A stretch of DNA of 64,000 nucleotides, from assembly GCA_041916775.1 (NCBI GenBank), contig JAYRYZ010000001.1:124001-188000 (forward strand), in the 5' to 3' direction. The notes beneath the pieces were generated by a model. That model saw only the letters and a program-made list of their open reading frames with translations. It was not told where the DNA came from and did no database searches. The first letter of the stretch is position 1. Each line of letters starts with the position of its first letter. Of this stretch, positions 45,567 through 53,120 are shown in pieces. The DNA comes from UBA2357 sp041916775 (GTDB lineage: Bacteria; Pseudomonadota; Gammaproteobacteria; Burkholderiales; Rhodocyclaceae). Made by a program: the position numbers and the translations under genes.

Positions 45567-46358
45567 TCAGCCTCGACGCCGGCGGATCACGGCCAAGGCC
45601 GTCAGTCCGAGGCCAAGCAAGGCAAGGCCGGTGGGCTCGGGTACGTCATTGCTGGGCCCGCCGATGACTTCGCCGGCAATGGTTGCACCGTCGAAGGCCA
45701 TGCCGGATTGGTAGCCGGTATCCAGCCAGTTGGTTACGCCGAACTCCAGGAAGTAGTCACCGGCGCTTGCGATCGTGTAGCTCGCCTTGACCCAGCCGGT
45801 GTAGCCACAACCGACGTTGTAACAACTCAGGCTGCTGCTACCCAAGGGCGACCATTGCGGTCCGCCTCCGATGATGGGGGTGCTGGCGGGCAGCAGGGTG
45901 GCCTCGGGTGTCGGCATGCTGTAGCCCGGCACGGTGTCTCCATTTTCCGTGGTCCGCGCGGTGAAGAGCAGCGCGACCTGGCTCATGTCCGCATCCAGCA
46001 GCCTGGCCCAGCCGTAGTCCGCATAGCCCGAGCCGTCCGAGGTCACGTAGTTGAAGTAGAACTCGAGGGCGTCGCCGGCATTTGCGCTGAATAGCATCGA
46101 TGTCAGCACCGAGCCATTTGTCCCCATCCCTGCACCGCCGACGCCGGGAAGTGCCACCCCTTCCACGCCGTTGTAGGTCGAAACGTAGCCGTAGGCTGAA
46201 GAATCGGGGAAGGGCGACGCAGTCACGACGCCGTCTGCACCCAAGGTGCCAAAGTTGCCGAGGCCGCTCCAGCCGGAGATGGAGATCGCTTGAGCGGGAA
46301 GTGCAAGTGCGCCTGCGGTCAGGCCGAGGGCGAGGGATGCGGCGTTTCTGCTGATCAT
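45567..46358 (-). CDS. PEP-CTERM sorted exported protein (NF038132-like)
   Basis: 263 residues from the ATG at 46358, with AGGAG upstream. A signal peptide ends ALPAQA; the C-terminus is a textbook PEP-CTERM signal: VPEPTGLALLGLGLTALAV followed by RRRRG. The exported body is a beta-rich, Gly/Ser/Thr/aromatic-rich domain with GDALEFYFNYVTSDG and LEFGVTNWLD, resembling the NF038132 family from memory. Exosortase/EpsH would cleave and attach it at the surface in extracellular polysaccharide-producing bacteria. No exosortase gene is in the window. A sigma-54-like promoter lies upstream. Confidence 0.9.
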   Translation of the reverse strand: MISRNAASLALGLTAGALALPAQAISISGWSGLGNFGTLGADGVVTASPFPDSSAYGYVSTYNGVEGVALPGVGGAGMGTNGSVLTSMLFSANAGDALEFYFNYVTSDGSGYADYGWARLLDADMSQVALLFTARTTENGDTVPGYSMPTPEATLLPASTPIIGGGPQWSPLGSSSLSCYNVGCGYTGWVKASYTIASAGDYFLEFGVTNWLDTGYQSGMAFDGATIAGEVIGGPSNDVPEPTGLALLGLGLTALAVIRRRRG

Positions 46359-46759
46359 GATTGACGGCTCCTGAGATGAGTTTTTGGGTGAGGCAATCAT
46401 GGGTCGAGCAAGATTCAATCCAGTGGAATAAATATTTGATTTAAAACGTTAATATTTTTTCAAATTACTTGTATGGGATTAAGTGTAAATCCATATGACA
46501 TGGAATTTGACTGTGTTGATGTATTTGGAATTGTCGTTGGTGAGTTTTGCATTATCGAGCGAAGGGGGCCGAGGCATCGGCTCGTCTCGGTGCATGGAGC
46601 GCGCCTCACCGGCCTTCTGAAGCCGTTGCGGCGTGATCCGGTGTAAGAAAAGCCGACACTTTCCGCCGCGATGCAATGGCGTCCCGGGAGGGGCGTTCGT
46701 CGTCTTGCAACGTCCGGGTCGGCGGGGCTGCGTGTCGCGGCGGTCGCTGGCGACCGCGC
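46359..46759. promoter_or_regulatory. 401-base region upstream of the PEP-CTERM gene and downstream of recQ
   Basis: No gene supported. The minus strand has TGGATTGAATCTTGCT at 46422-46407, with the GG-N10-GC spacing and TTGC of a sigma-54 promoter, but the -24 element is imperfect. Bases 46425-46500 are strongly AT-rich, with an imperfect inverted repeat at 46472-46495, a possible activator site or UP-like element. The remainder up to recQ shows nothing clear. Confidence 0.4.
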
Positions 46760-48610
46760 TCAGCTGGCGCTCGAGATGATGTCCACCAGGGCCTTGCCGT
46801 AGGCCTCGAGCTTGCGGTCGCCGATGCCGCTGATGCGCGCAAGCTCGTCGAGGCTCGCCGGGCGCTGGATCGCGATCTCGCGCAGGGTGTTGTCCTGGAA
46901 GACGACGTAGGCAGGTACGTTGCGCTCGCGCGCGGTGCTGGCACGCCAGGCGCGAAGGCGGTCGAACAGGGTCGTGGGCAGGCCGCCCGGGATGTCCATG
47001 GGCTGGCCGCTGCGGCGGCGGGCCCGGTTGCGGGCGCGTTCGCTCTCGAGCCGCAGATGGAAGCTCGCCTCGCCGCGCAGCAGCGGCCGGGCGAGGTCGG
47101 TGAGCGCGAGCGCGTTGTAGCGCTCGGGGTCGACCGCGACGTACTCACGCGCGATCAACTGGCGGAACACCGACTGCCAGCGCTTCTTGTCGAGGTCCGC
47201 GCCGATGCCGAAGGTGCTGATCGCCGCGTGGCCGCGCTCGGCAACCTTGTCGGTGAGTTCGCCGCGCAGTACATCGATGAGGTGTCCTGCACCGAAGCGC
47301 TGGCCGGTGCGATACACGCAGGAGAGCGCCTTGCGCGCCGCCTCCGTGGCGTCCCAGGTCTGCGGCGGGTGCAGGCAGTTGTCGCAGTTGCCGCACGGCG
47401 GGGCCTCCTCGCCGAAATAGGCAAGCAGATGTTGGCGGCGGCAGTTGGTGGCCTCGACGAGGCCCACGAGCACCTCAAGCCGATTGCGCGCGAGGCGCTT
47501 GAAATCTTCCGAGGCGTCGGATTCGTCGATCATGCGCCGCTGCTGCACGACATCCTGTGCGCCCCATGCCATCCAGGCCTGCGCGGGCAGCCCGTCGCGA
47601 CCGGCGCGGCCGGTCTCCTGAGAGTAGCCCTCGATGGAGCGTGGCAGGTCGAGGTGGGCGACGAAGCGTACATCGGGTTTGTCGATGCCCATGCCGAAGG
47701 CGATGGTCGCGACCATCACGATGCCGTCTTCGCGCAGGAAGCGCGTCTGATTCGCTGCGCGCTCTTCCTGAGGCATGCCGGCGTGATAGGGCAGGGCGTT
47801 GATGCCCTGCTCGCTCAGCCACGCAGCGGTCTCCTCGACTTTGCGGCGCGAAAGGCAATACACGATGCCGGCCTCGGAGGGGTATTCATCACGGATGAAG
47901 TTGATGAGCTGGCGGCGCGGGTCATCCTTCTCGACGATGGTGTAGCGGATGTTGGGCCGGTCGAAGCTCGCGACGAAGCGGCGTGCCGTCTCCAGCCGCA
48001 GGCGCTGCGCGATCTCCTCGCGCGTCTGGCGGTCGGCCGTGGCGGTGAGCGCGATACGCGGGATCGCCGGGTAACGCTCGGGCAGGATCGAGAGCTGCAG
48101 GTATTCGGGGCGGAAGTCGTGACCCCACTGCGACACGCAGTGCGCCTCGTCGATCGCGAACAGTGCGAGCCGTCCGGTGTCGCGCAGGTGGTCGAGCGCA
48201 TCCAGGAAGCGCGGCGTCATGAGGCGCTCGGGCGCCACGTAGAGGAGGTCGAGTGTCCCCTCGTGGAGTGCGTTCTCGACCCTGCGCATGGCGTCGAAGT
48301 CGAGGCTGGAGTTGAGAAAGGCGGCGGAGACGCCCGCCTCCTGCAGCGCACTCACCTGGTCGTGCATGAGCGCGATCAGCGGCGAGACCACGATCGCTGT
48401 CCCGTCACGCAGCAGCGCCGGCACCTGGTAACACAGCGATTTGCCACCGCCGGTGGGCATCAGCACCAGCGCGTCGCCACCTGCCGCCACATGCTCGACG
48501 ATGGCCTGCTGCTCGCCGCGGAAGGCGGTGTAGCCGAAGACATGCTCGAGCTTGTTGAGGGCGGCGGCGGTGAGGTTGGATGAGATGGGTGGCGCAGCAA
48601 AGGCGTTCAT
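46760..48610 (-). CDS. recQ: ATP-dependent DNA helicase RecQ
   Basis: 616 residues. Walker A is LMPTGGGKSLCYQ (50-62); the helicase motifs include DEAHCVSQWGHDFRPEY and the motif VI region QETGRAGRDG. The RecQ C-terminal zinc site is CGNCDNC, and an HRDC domain ends the protein (ISGIGDRKLEAYGKAL). It unwinds DNA 3' to 5' in recombination repair and RecF-pathway processing. Single gene; the long opposite-strand ORF over it is a shadow. Confidence 0.97.
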   Translation of the reverse strand: MNAFAAPPISSNLTAAALNKLEHVFGYTAFRGEQQAIVEHVAAGGDALVLMPTGGGKSLCYQVPALLRDGTAIVVSPLIALMHDQVSALQEAGVSAAFLNSSLDFDAMRRVENALHEGTLDLLYVAPERLMTPRFLDALDHLRDTGRLALFAIDEAHCVSQWGHDFRPEYLQLSILPERYPAIPRIALTATADRQTREEIAQRLRLETARRFVASFDRPNIRYTIVEKDDPRRQLINFIRDEYPSEAGIVYCLSRRKVEETAAWLSEQGINALPYHAGMPQEERAANQTRFLREDGIVMVATIAFGMGIDKPDVRFVAHLDLPRSIEGYSQETGRAGRDGLPAQAWMAWGAQDVVQQRRMIDESDASEDFKRLARNRLEVLVGLVEATNCRRQHLLAYFGEEAPPCGNCDNCLHPPQTWDATEAARKALSCVYRTGQRFGAGHLIDVLRGELTDKVAERGHAAISTFGIGADLDKKRWQSVFRQLIAREYVAVDPERYNALALTDLARPLLRGEASFHLRLESERARNRARRRSGQPMDIPGGLPTTLFDRLRAWRASTARERNVPAYVVFQDNTLREIAIQRPASLDELARISGIGDRKLEAYGKALVDIISSAS

Positions 48611-48763
48611 GCGCGCATTCTAACGGGTGCCGTGCCCGGCCGGGCGGGTCGGTGGCACATGACCCACCCGAAGCGATCGGACTTCACGCGTATCGGCTGA
48701 TTGGCAGGAAGGAAGGCGACGAGCGCGAGAGTTGTGAGCGAAGTAGGCGATAAGCCGCCCCGC

Positions 48764-49693
48764 TCAAGTCAGACGCGCAGCGCGCCAGGCCTGCAGTGCC
48801 TGCAGAGACTCATCCAGCGTGCTCATTAGCTGTACGCCTTCGATCGTGCGACGCCCCTGCACCGCTCCGCCACCCGCCCACAGCGCCACCGTCGCCGGCA
48901 GCAGGCGACGCAACTCGGAGAGCCCGTCCATCGCCTGGCGGTGCGGGAAGGCCGAGCTGAATGAGAGCGCGACCACATCGAAGCCGCCCTCGACGGCGGC
49001 GCTGCAGATGTCGGACATCGGCGTCTGCACGCCCAGCGAGACACAGCTCGCGCCTTCCGGCACGAGCATCGCCTCCACCATCAGCAGGCCGAGACCATGC
49101 AGTTCATCCGGGAAAGTGGTGAGCAACACGCGTGGACGTCCTCCACCACCCGAGGCCTGGGTGCCGATTGCACTACGCAGCAGGTTCTGGACCTGCTCGG
49201 TGTAGAGGTGCTCCTCGGGTACGTCGAGCTCGCCCCGCATCCAGGCCTGGCCCACCTCCCGGTTGAGATGGCAGAGCGTATCCGCGACGAAGCGCTGCAG
49301 CCCCTGCTTCATCAGCATTTGCTGCAAGCCGGCGCGCAGTTCCATGCAGCGGTGCAGGCGGATCGATTCGATGAAGCCCCCAAGATCCGGGTGCGCCTTG
49401 GGCAGCGTCGCTTCGGAGCGTGCCGGCTCCAAGCTGGCGAGCATCGCATTGAGCTCGTCATCGCTGGCGCCAACCACCTTGGCCGGACGGCAACCCATGT
49501 CGAGCAGGCGGCGGATCAGGCGCAGGCGCTCGACCTGGCTCATCGGGTAGAGGCGGTCGCCGTTGTCGTCCCTGACCGGGGCTGGAAAGCCGTAACGGCG
49601 CTCCCAGACACGCAGAGTGTCCTTGGAGACGCCGGTATCCCTCTCCACGGCAGCAATGCCGAGCAAGCTTTCATCAGGTTTCGCAAGATTCAT
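48764..49693 (-). CDS. CarH/LitR-type MerR regulator with adenosylcobalamin-binding photoreceptor domain
   Basis: 309 residues. The N-terminal MerR helix-turn-helix is GIAAVERDTGVSKDTLRVWE, then RRYGFPAPVRDDNGDRLYP. The helical part of the B12 domain contains W151-x9-E161-H162, the WX9EH motif of CarH/LitR, and the Rossmann-like part has E197-L-H199-G-L-G202, the ExHxxG cobalamin-ligand motif. In that family AdoCbl-bound protein represses in the dark and light releases it. It is divergent from the 49774-57990 operon. No Shine-Dalgarno site is visible, and a palindrome directly abuts the start codon, suggesting autorepression. Whether it responds to light here is inferred. Confidence 0.88.
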   Translation of the reverse strand: MNLAKPDESLLGIAAVERDTGVSKDTLRVWERRYGFPAPVRDDNGDRLYPMSQVERLRLIRRLLDMGCRPAKVVGASDDELNAMLASLEPARSEATLPKAHPDLGGFIESIRLHRCMELRAGLQQMLMKQGLQRFVADTLCHLNREVGQAWMRGELDVPEEHLYTEQVQNLLRSAIGTQASGGGGRPRVLLTTFPDELHGLGLLMVEAMLVPEGASCVSLGVQTPMSDICSAAVEGGFDVVALSFSSAFPHRQAMDGLSELRRLLPATVALWAGGGAVQGRRTIEGVQLMSTLDESLQALQAWRAARLT

Positions 49694-49708
49694 TTTGTCG
49701 TGGACAAA
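49694..49708. promoter_or_regulatory. Palindromic operator 1 (TTTGTC-GTG-GACAAA)
   Basis: Perfect 6-bp arms around 3 bases. It abuts the regulator's start codon and lies 3 bases upstream of the -35 box of the rightward promoter. A second GACAA follows 11 bases after the first (49703 and 49714), the direct-repeat spacing described for CarH operators. Confidence 0.7.
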
Positions 49709-49711
49709 TGA

Positions 49712-49740
49712 TTGACAAGTGGTGGAACTGACTCTATCTT
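49712..49740 (+). promoter_or_regulatory. Sigma-70-type promoter of the lipid/light operon
   Basis: TTGACA (49712-49717), 17-base spacer, TATCTT (49735-49740): consensus -35 with normal spacing. Transcription would start near 49747. Palindromes lie just upstream of the -35 and just after the start site, ideal for repression. Confidence 0.75.
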
Positions 49741-49756
49741 AGAGCTGTGTTCATAT

Positions 49757-49771
49757 TTTGTCTAGGACAAA
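49757..49771. promoter_or_regulatory. Palindromic operator 2 (TTTGTC-TAG-GACAAA)
   Basis: Same arms and spacing as operator 1; centre-to-centre distance is 63 bases, six helical turns. It includes the AGGA ribosome site of the next gene and sits 3 bases before its start codon, so binding could block both transcription and translation start. Confidence 0.7.
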
Positions 49772-49773
49772 CA

Positions 49774-49989
49774 ATGAAAGCTATCAGCCAATCCAGGCGC
49801 TTCGGCCTGCTCGCAGTGTCTGCTCTGGTCGTCACCGGGGCGTTCGTGTGGATTGCCATCGGCGCGGCACCGGTGCGCGCAGACAGCGGAGCATCAGCGC
49901 CGCTTGTTGTCCAGGACAAACAGAGCGAGTCGCTGAACCTCAAGCTGCTCATGCACCGCTTCGGCACGACCGAGCCGCTGCGTCCGTAA
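49774..49989 (+). CDS. Small secreted protein of unknown function, first gene of the operon
   Basis: 71 residues from the ATG at 49774 with AGGA six bases upstream. A signal peptide (n-region KAISQSRR, hydrophobic core, cleavage likely after APVRA) leaves about 40 mature residues, ending LLMHRFGTTEPLRP. No family recognised. The first position next to the operator suggests it is the most strongly regulated product. It contains a third palindrome, at 49907-49919. A start at 49747 is less likely because it would encode through operator 2. Confidence 0.65.
   Translation: MKAISQSRRFGLLAVSALVVTGAFVWIAIGAAPVRADSGASAPLVVQDKQSESLNLKLLMHRFGTTEPLRP
49907..49919. promoter_or_regulatory. Third operator-like palindrome inside the first gene (TTGTC-CAG-GACAA)
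   Basis: Five-base arms identical to the inner arms of operators 1 and 2, same 3-base spacer, 149 bases from operator 2. Lying within coding sequence, it may be an auxiliary site for looping or a chance match. Confidence 0.5.
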
Positions 49990-50056
49990 CCGTTTCGCCG
50001 CCTCGCCAAGCACAGGCGCCGTCACGTCATTTCATCATCAGGAGACCCGTTACATC

Positions 50057-50857
50057 ATGAATGCGCCAGAAAAGATCTTTCTTCCGGATGTCCAGGCCAG
50101 CGTCGATCACCGTGCGCTCGCCATTCAACGGGTGGGTGTGCGCGGCCTGCGTTACCCGCTGACCCTGCGTGCCGCAGACGGAGCGCTGCAGCACACGGTC
50201 GCGACACTGGAAATGACGGTCGGCCTGCCGCCGAATGTGAAAGGCACACACATGTCGCGCTTCGTGGAACTGCTCGAAGCCGAGCGTGAGGCGGTGGATC
50301 TTTCGGGCATGCAGACAATGTTCACCGGGATGCTGGAGCGGCTGGAAGCGCAGGAAGGCCGGATCGAGGCGCGCTTTCCTTTCTTCGTGCGCAAGGCCGC
50401 GCCCGTATCGGGAGTGGAGAGCCTCCTCGATCTGGATGCGGCAATCGTGGTCGAGCGAGGAGCCGACGCGCCGACCGCGACCACGCTGCAGGTCGTTGTG
50501 CCGGTGACCAGCCTGTGCCCGTGTTCGAAGAATATCTCCCGGTACGGCGCCCACAACCAGCGCTCGCACATCACCATCCGCGCGCGCTTGCGCGAAGGGA
50601 TGGCGCTGGAGGAGTTGGTGCGGATCGCCGAAGAGGAGGCCTCCTGCGAGGTGTTCGGGCTCCTCAAGCGCCCGGACGAGAAGTGGGTGACGGAGCGCGC
50701 CTACGAGAACCCCAAATTCGTGGAAGACCTGGTGCGTGACATCGCGTTGCGCCTGCGTTCCGACGCACGCATCGCGTCATGGACCGTGGAGTCGGAGAAC
50801 TTCGAGTCCATCCACAACCACTCGGCCTATGCGCTGATCGAAGGGGTCAACCCGTGA
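50057..50857 (+). CDS. folE2: GTP cyclohydrolase FolE2 (type IB)
   Basis: 266 residues. FolE2 signatures: KIFLPDVQASVDHRALAIQRVGV, KGTHMSRFVELLE, the catalytic-cysteine region TSLCPCSKNISRYGAHNQRSHI, and NFESIHNHSAYALI. It converts GTP to dihydroneopterin triphosphate, the first step of folate synthesis, and can use metals other than zinc. AGGAGA precedes the start. Folate (MTHF) is also the antenna cofactor of DNA photolyases, a possible reason for its place in a light-type regulon; no photolyase gene is in the window. Confidence 0.96.
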   Translation: MNAPEKIFLPDVQASVDHRALAIQRVGVRGLRYPLTLRAADGALQHTVATLEMTVGLPPNVKGTHMSRFVELLEAEREAVDLSGMQTMFTGMLERLEAQEGRIEARFPFFVRKAAPVSGVESLLDLDAAIVVERGADAPTATTLQVVVPVTSLCPCSKNISRYGAHNQRSHITIRARLREGMALEELVRIAEEEASCEVFGLLKRPDEKWVTERAYENPKFVEDLVRDIALRLRSDARIASWTVESENFESIHNHSAYALIEGVNP

Positions 50858-50964
50858 ATGCAGGTCGCTCAGTCGAGCGCAAGCGGGTTGCGGTCTCTTT
50901 CGCGCGCCGCGTCGCGGTGCTGGCGCGGCGCGAAGCCCGCCGGCGCGGCCTGTCCAGGCGTTAG
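50854..50964 (+). CDS. Possible 36-residue basic peptide overlapping folE2
   Basis: The GTG at 50854 overlaps the folE2 stop (GTGA), and the ORF ends at TAG 50962-50964, 12 bases before the next gene. The predicted peptide is extremely basic: about 14 Arg/Lys, with the tail ARREARRRGLSRR. No homology recognised. The overlap geometry matches the other coupled junctions of this operon, but Arg-rich ORFs arise easily by chance in GC-rich DNA. Confidence 0.35.
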   Translation: MNAGRSVERKRVAVSFARRVAVLARREARRRGLSRR

Positions 50965-50976
50965 CGGGAGCGCGAC

Positions 50977-52338
50977 ATGAACATGGGAGATCTCGGCCGT
51001 GGCGGCTCGCAACCGCATCGAGTCGCCGTTATCGGCAGCGGTATCGCAGGTTTGGCGACTGCTTGGCTGCTGTCGCGGCAGCCGGCGCGCTTTGCAGTCA
51101 CGCTGTTCGAGTCGGGGGCTACGCTCGGTGGCCATACCAACACGGTGGATATCACGGTCGAGGGTGTGCGCTGCCCGGTCGACACCGGGTTCCTGGTGTT
51201 CAACCGCAAGACCTATCCGAACCTTTGTGCGCTCTTCGGGTGTCTGGGTGTGGAATGGGTGGCCTCCGAGATGAGCTTTGGCGTCAGCCTCAGCGAGCCG
51301 GATCTGGAGTGGGCAGGGTCTGACCTCGGCACCTTGTTCGCGCAAAGGCGCAACCTGTTGAAGCCCGGCATGTGGCGCATGCTTGCAGACATCGTGCGCT
51401 TCAATCGCGAGACCACACGCATGGCGCTGGAGGGTAGCGCGCCGGAGCAGTCGCTTGGCGAGTATCTCGCTTCGGCCGGCTACGGCGCCGGGTTCCGGGA
51501 CTGGTACCTGTTGCCGATGGCGGCGGCGATCTGGTCTTGTCCGACGCGCACGATGCTCGACTATCCGCTTGCGACCTTCGTGCGCTTTTGCCACAACCAC
51601 GGCTTGCTGCAGATCCTCGACCGGCCACAGTGGCTGACGGTGAAGGACGGTGGACGCAGCTATGTACGCAAGATTGCGTCGCAACTGGACGATGTGCGGC
51701 TCGGCACGCCGGTGGAGCGCGTGGAGCGGGATGGGTTGGGCGTGTGGGTGACCCGTGCCGGCCAGACCGAACGCTTCGACGAGGTCGTGCTCGCCTGTCA
51801 CTCGGACCAGGCGCTGCGGCTCCTCGGCAGCGGCGCGACGGCACGCGAACGCGCGACGCTCGGCGCAGTGCGCTACCAGCCCAACCGTGCGGTGCTGCAC
51901 ACCGACCCGGCGCTGCTGCCGCGGCGGCGCAAGGTCTGGTCGGCATGGAACTATCTCGCGGGCGAGGGGAGGATCGATGAGCGGCCGGTGTCCGTCAGCT
52001 ACCTCATCAACCGGCTGCAGCCGCTGCCCTTCGAGACCCCGGTGGTGGTGTCGCTGAATCCCTTCCGGGAGCCTGACCGCCAGCATGTGCTGGGCGAGTT
52101 CGACTACGCGCATCCGGTCTTCGACGAGGCCGCGATTGCCGCGCAGGCGGAGCTCCCGCGCATCCAGGGGCATGGTGGTGTGTGGTTCGCAGGCGCCTGG
52201 ACAGGCTATGGCTTTCACGAGGATGGGCTCAAATCGGCGCTCCGCATCGCCGACGCGATGAAGGTGCCGGTGCCGTGGCGTGGCTCCGAGCCGGCTCCGA
52301 CGTTGGTGCCGCTGGTCGAGGCGCGGGTGAGCGCATGA
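50977..52338 (+). CDS. FAD-dependent amine-oxidase-like oxidoreductase (COG2907 type)
   Basis: 453 residues. The dinucleotide-binding motif is VAVIGSGIAGLATAWLLS (about 16-33), followed by TLGGHTNTVD and VDTGFLVFNRKTYPN; a C-terminal FAD segment reads VWFAGAWTGYGFHEDGLKSA. This branch of the amine oxidase family recurs beside DUF1365 and cyclopropane-synthase genes; its substrate is thought to be a lipid acyl chain, but this is not established. It overlaps the DUF1365 gene (ATGA). Confidence 0.9.
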   Translation: MNMGDLGRGGSQPHRVAVIGSGIAGLATAWLLSRQPARFAVTLFESGATLGGHTNTVDITVEGVRCPVDTGFLVFNRKTYPNLCALFGCLGVEWVASEMSFGVSLSEPDLEWAGSDLGTLFAQRRNLLKPGMWRMLADIVRFNRETTRMALEGSAPEQSLGEYLASAGYGAGFRDWYLLPMAAAIWSCPTRTMLDYPLATFVRFCHNHGLLQILDRPQWLTVKDGGRSYVRKIASQLDDVRLGTPVERVERDGLGVWVTRAGQTERFDEVVLACHSDQALRLLGSGATARERATLGAVRYQPNRAVLHTDPALLPRRRKVWSAWNYLAGEGRIDERPVSVSYLINRLQPLPFETPVVVSLNPFREPDRQHVLGEFDYAHPVFDEAAIAAQAELPRIQGHGGVWFAGAWTGYGFHEDGLKSALRIADAMKVPVPWRGSEPAPTLVPLVEARVSA

Positions 52339-53120
52339 GCGCTGTGGTCGGCTCCCATCTCGACGCAGTCGCCTGTTTCGGCGCGGTGATGCATCGCCGC
52401 GACGCGCCGGTGCGCAACGGCTTTACCTACCCCACCGCCTTCCTGCGCCTGCCGCTGTCGCGCCTGCAGGCGTTGACCGTGCCCTGGGTGGGCTTCGATG
52501 CCCCCAATCTGTTCAGCGTCCTCAGCCGCGACCATGGTGCGCGTGACGGCAGCGATCTCTTCGCCTGGATCGGGCGACTGCTTGCTGATCACGGGCTTGC
52601 AGCGGCTGCGGATGGCGAGGTGGTACTCCACACCATGCCGCGCATGTTCGGGCATGTGTTCAACCCGGTCAGCTTCTGGTTCTGCCACGACGCGGCAGGT
52701 CGGCTGCGCGTGGTGCTGGCCGAGGTGAGCAACACCTTCGGCGAGCACCACAACTACCTCCTGCACCACGACGACCTGCGTCCCATCGAACGCGGCGAGG
52801 AGTTGCGCGCGCGCAAGGTCTTCCATGTCTCGCCGTTTTTCCCGGTGCGCGGCGAGTACCGCTTCCGTTTCGATGACCGCGATGCTCTCCATGCGGTGGA
52901 CATCGACTACCACGACGGCGATGCATGCCAACTTGCTACCCGCGTGGCCGGTCGTCCGGTCCCGCTGGCGGGCAACGTCATGTTGCGCTGGCTGCTGCGC
53001 CATCCGCTGATGAGCCTCGGCGTGCTCGGTCGCATCCATTGGCAGGCGCTGCGGCTGGCCGCGAAGCGCGTCACCTTCTTCCACAAACCGGCTCCGCCGC
53101 TCGAGGAGACCACGCGATGA
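52335..53120 (+). CDS. DUF1365 family protein
   Basis: 261 residues from the ATG at 52335, overlapping the previous stop. Family features: GAVMHRRDAPVRNGFTYP, MPRMFGHVFNPVSFWFCHD, VSNTFGEHHNYLL, KVFHVSPFFPVRGEYRFRF. Function is unknown, but it is almost always coded next to a COG2907 oxidoreductase and a cyclopropane-fatty-acid synthase-like methyltransferase, implying a shared lipid-modifying pathway. It overlaps the methyltransferase gene by four bases. Confidence 0.92.
   Translation: MSAVVGSHLDAVACFGAVMHRRDAPVRNGFTYPTAFLRLPLSRLQALTVPWVGFDAPNLFSVLSRDHGARDGSDLFAWIGRLLADHGLAAAADGEVVLHTMPRMFGHVFNPVSFWFCHDAAGRLRVVLAEVSNTFGEHHNYLLHHDDLRPIERGEELRARKVFHVSPFFPVRGEYRFRFDDRDALHAVDIDYHDGDACQLATRVAGRPVPLAGNVMLRWLLRHPLMSLGVLGRIHWQALRLAAKRVTFFHKPAPPLEETTR

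Noticed and set aside
46479..46676. Small ORF in the AT-rich region upstream of the PEP-CTERM gene
   Set aside because: No ribosome site, no recognisable feature, and it covers the probable promoter region.
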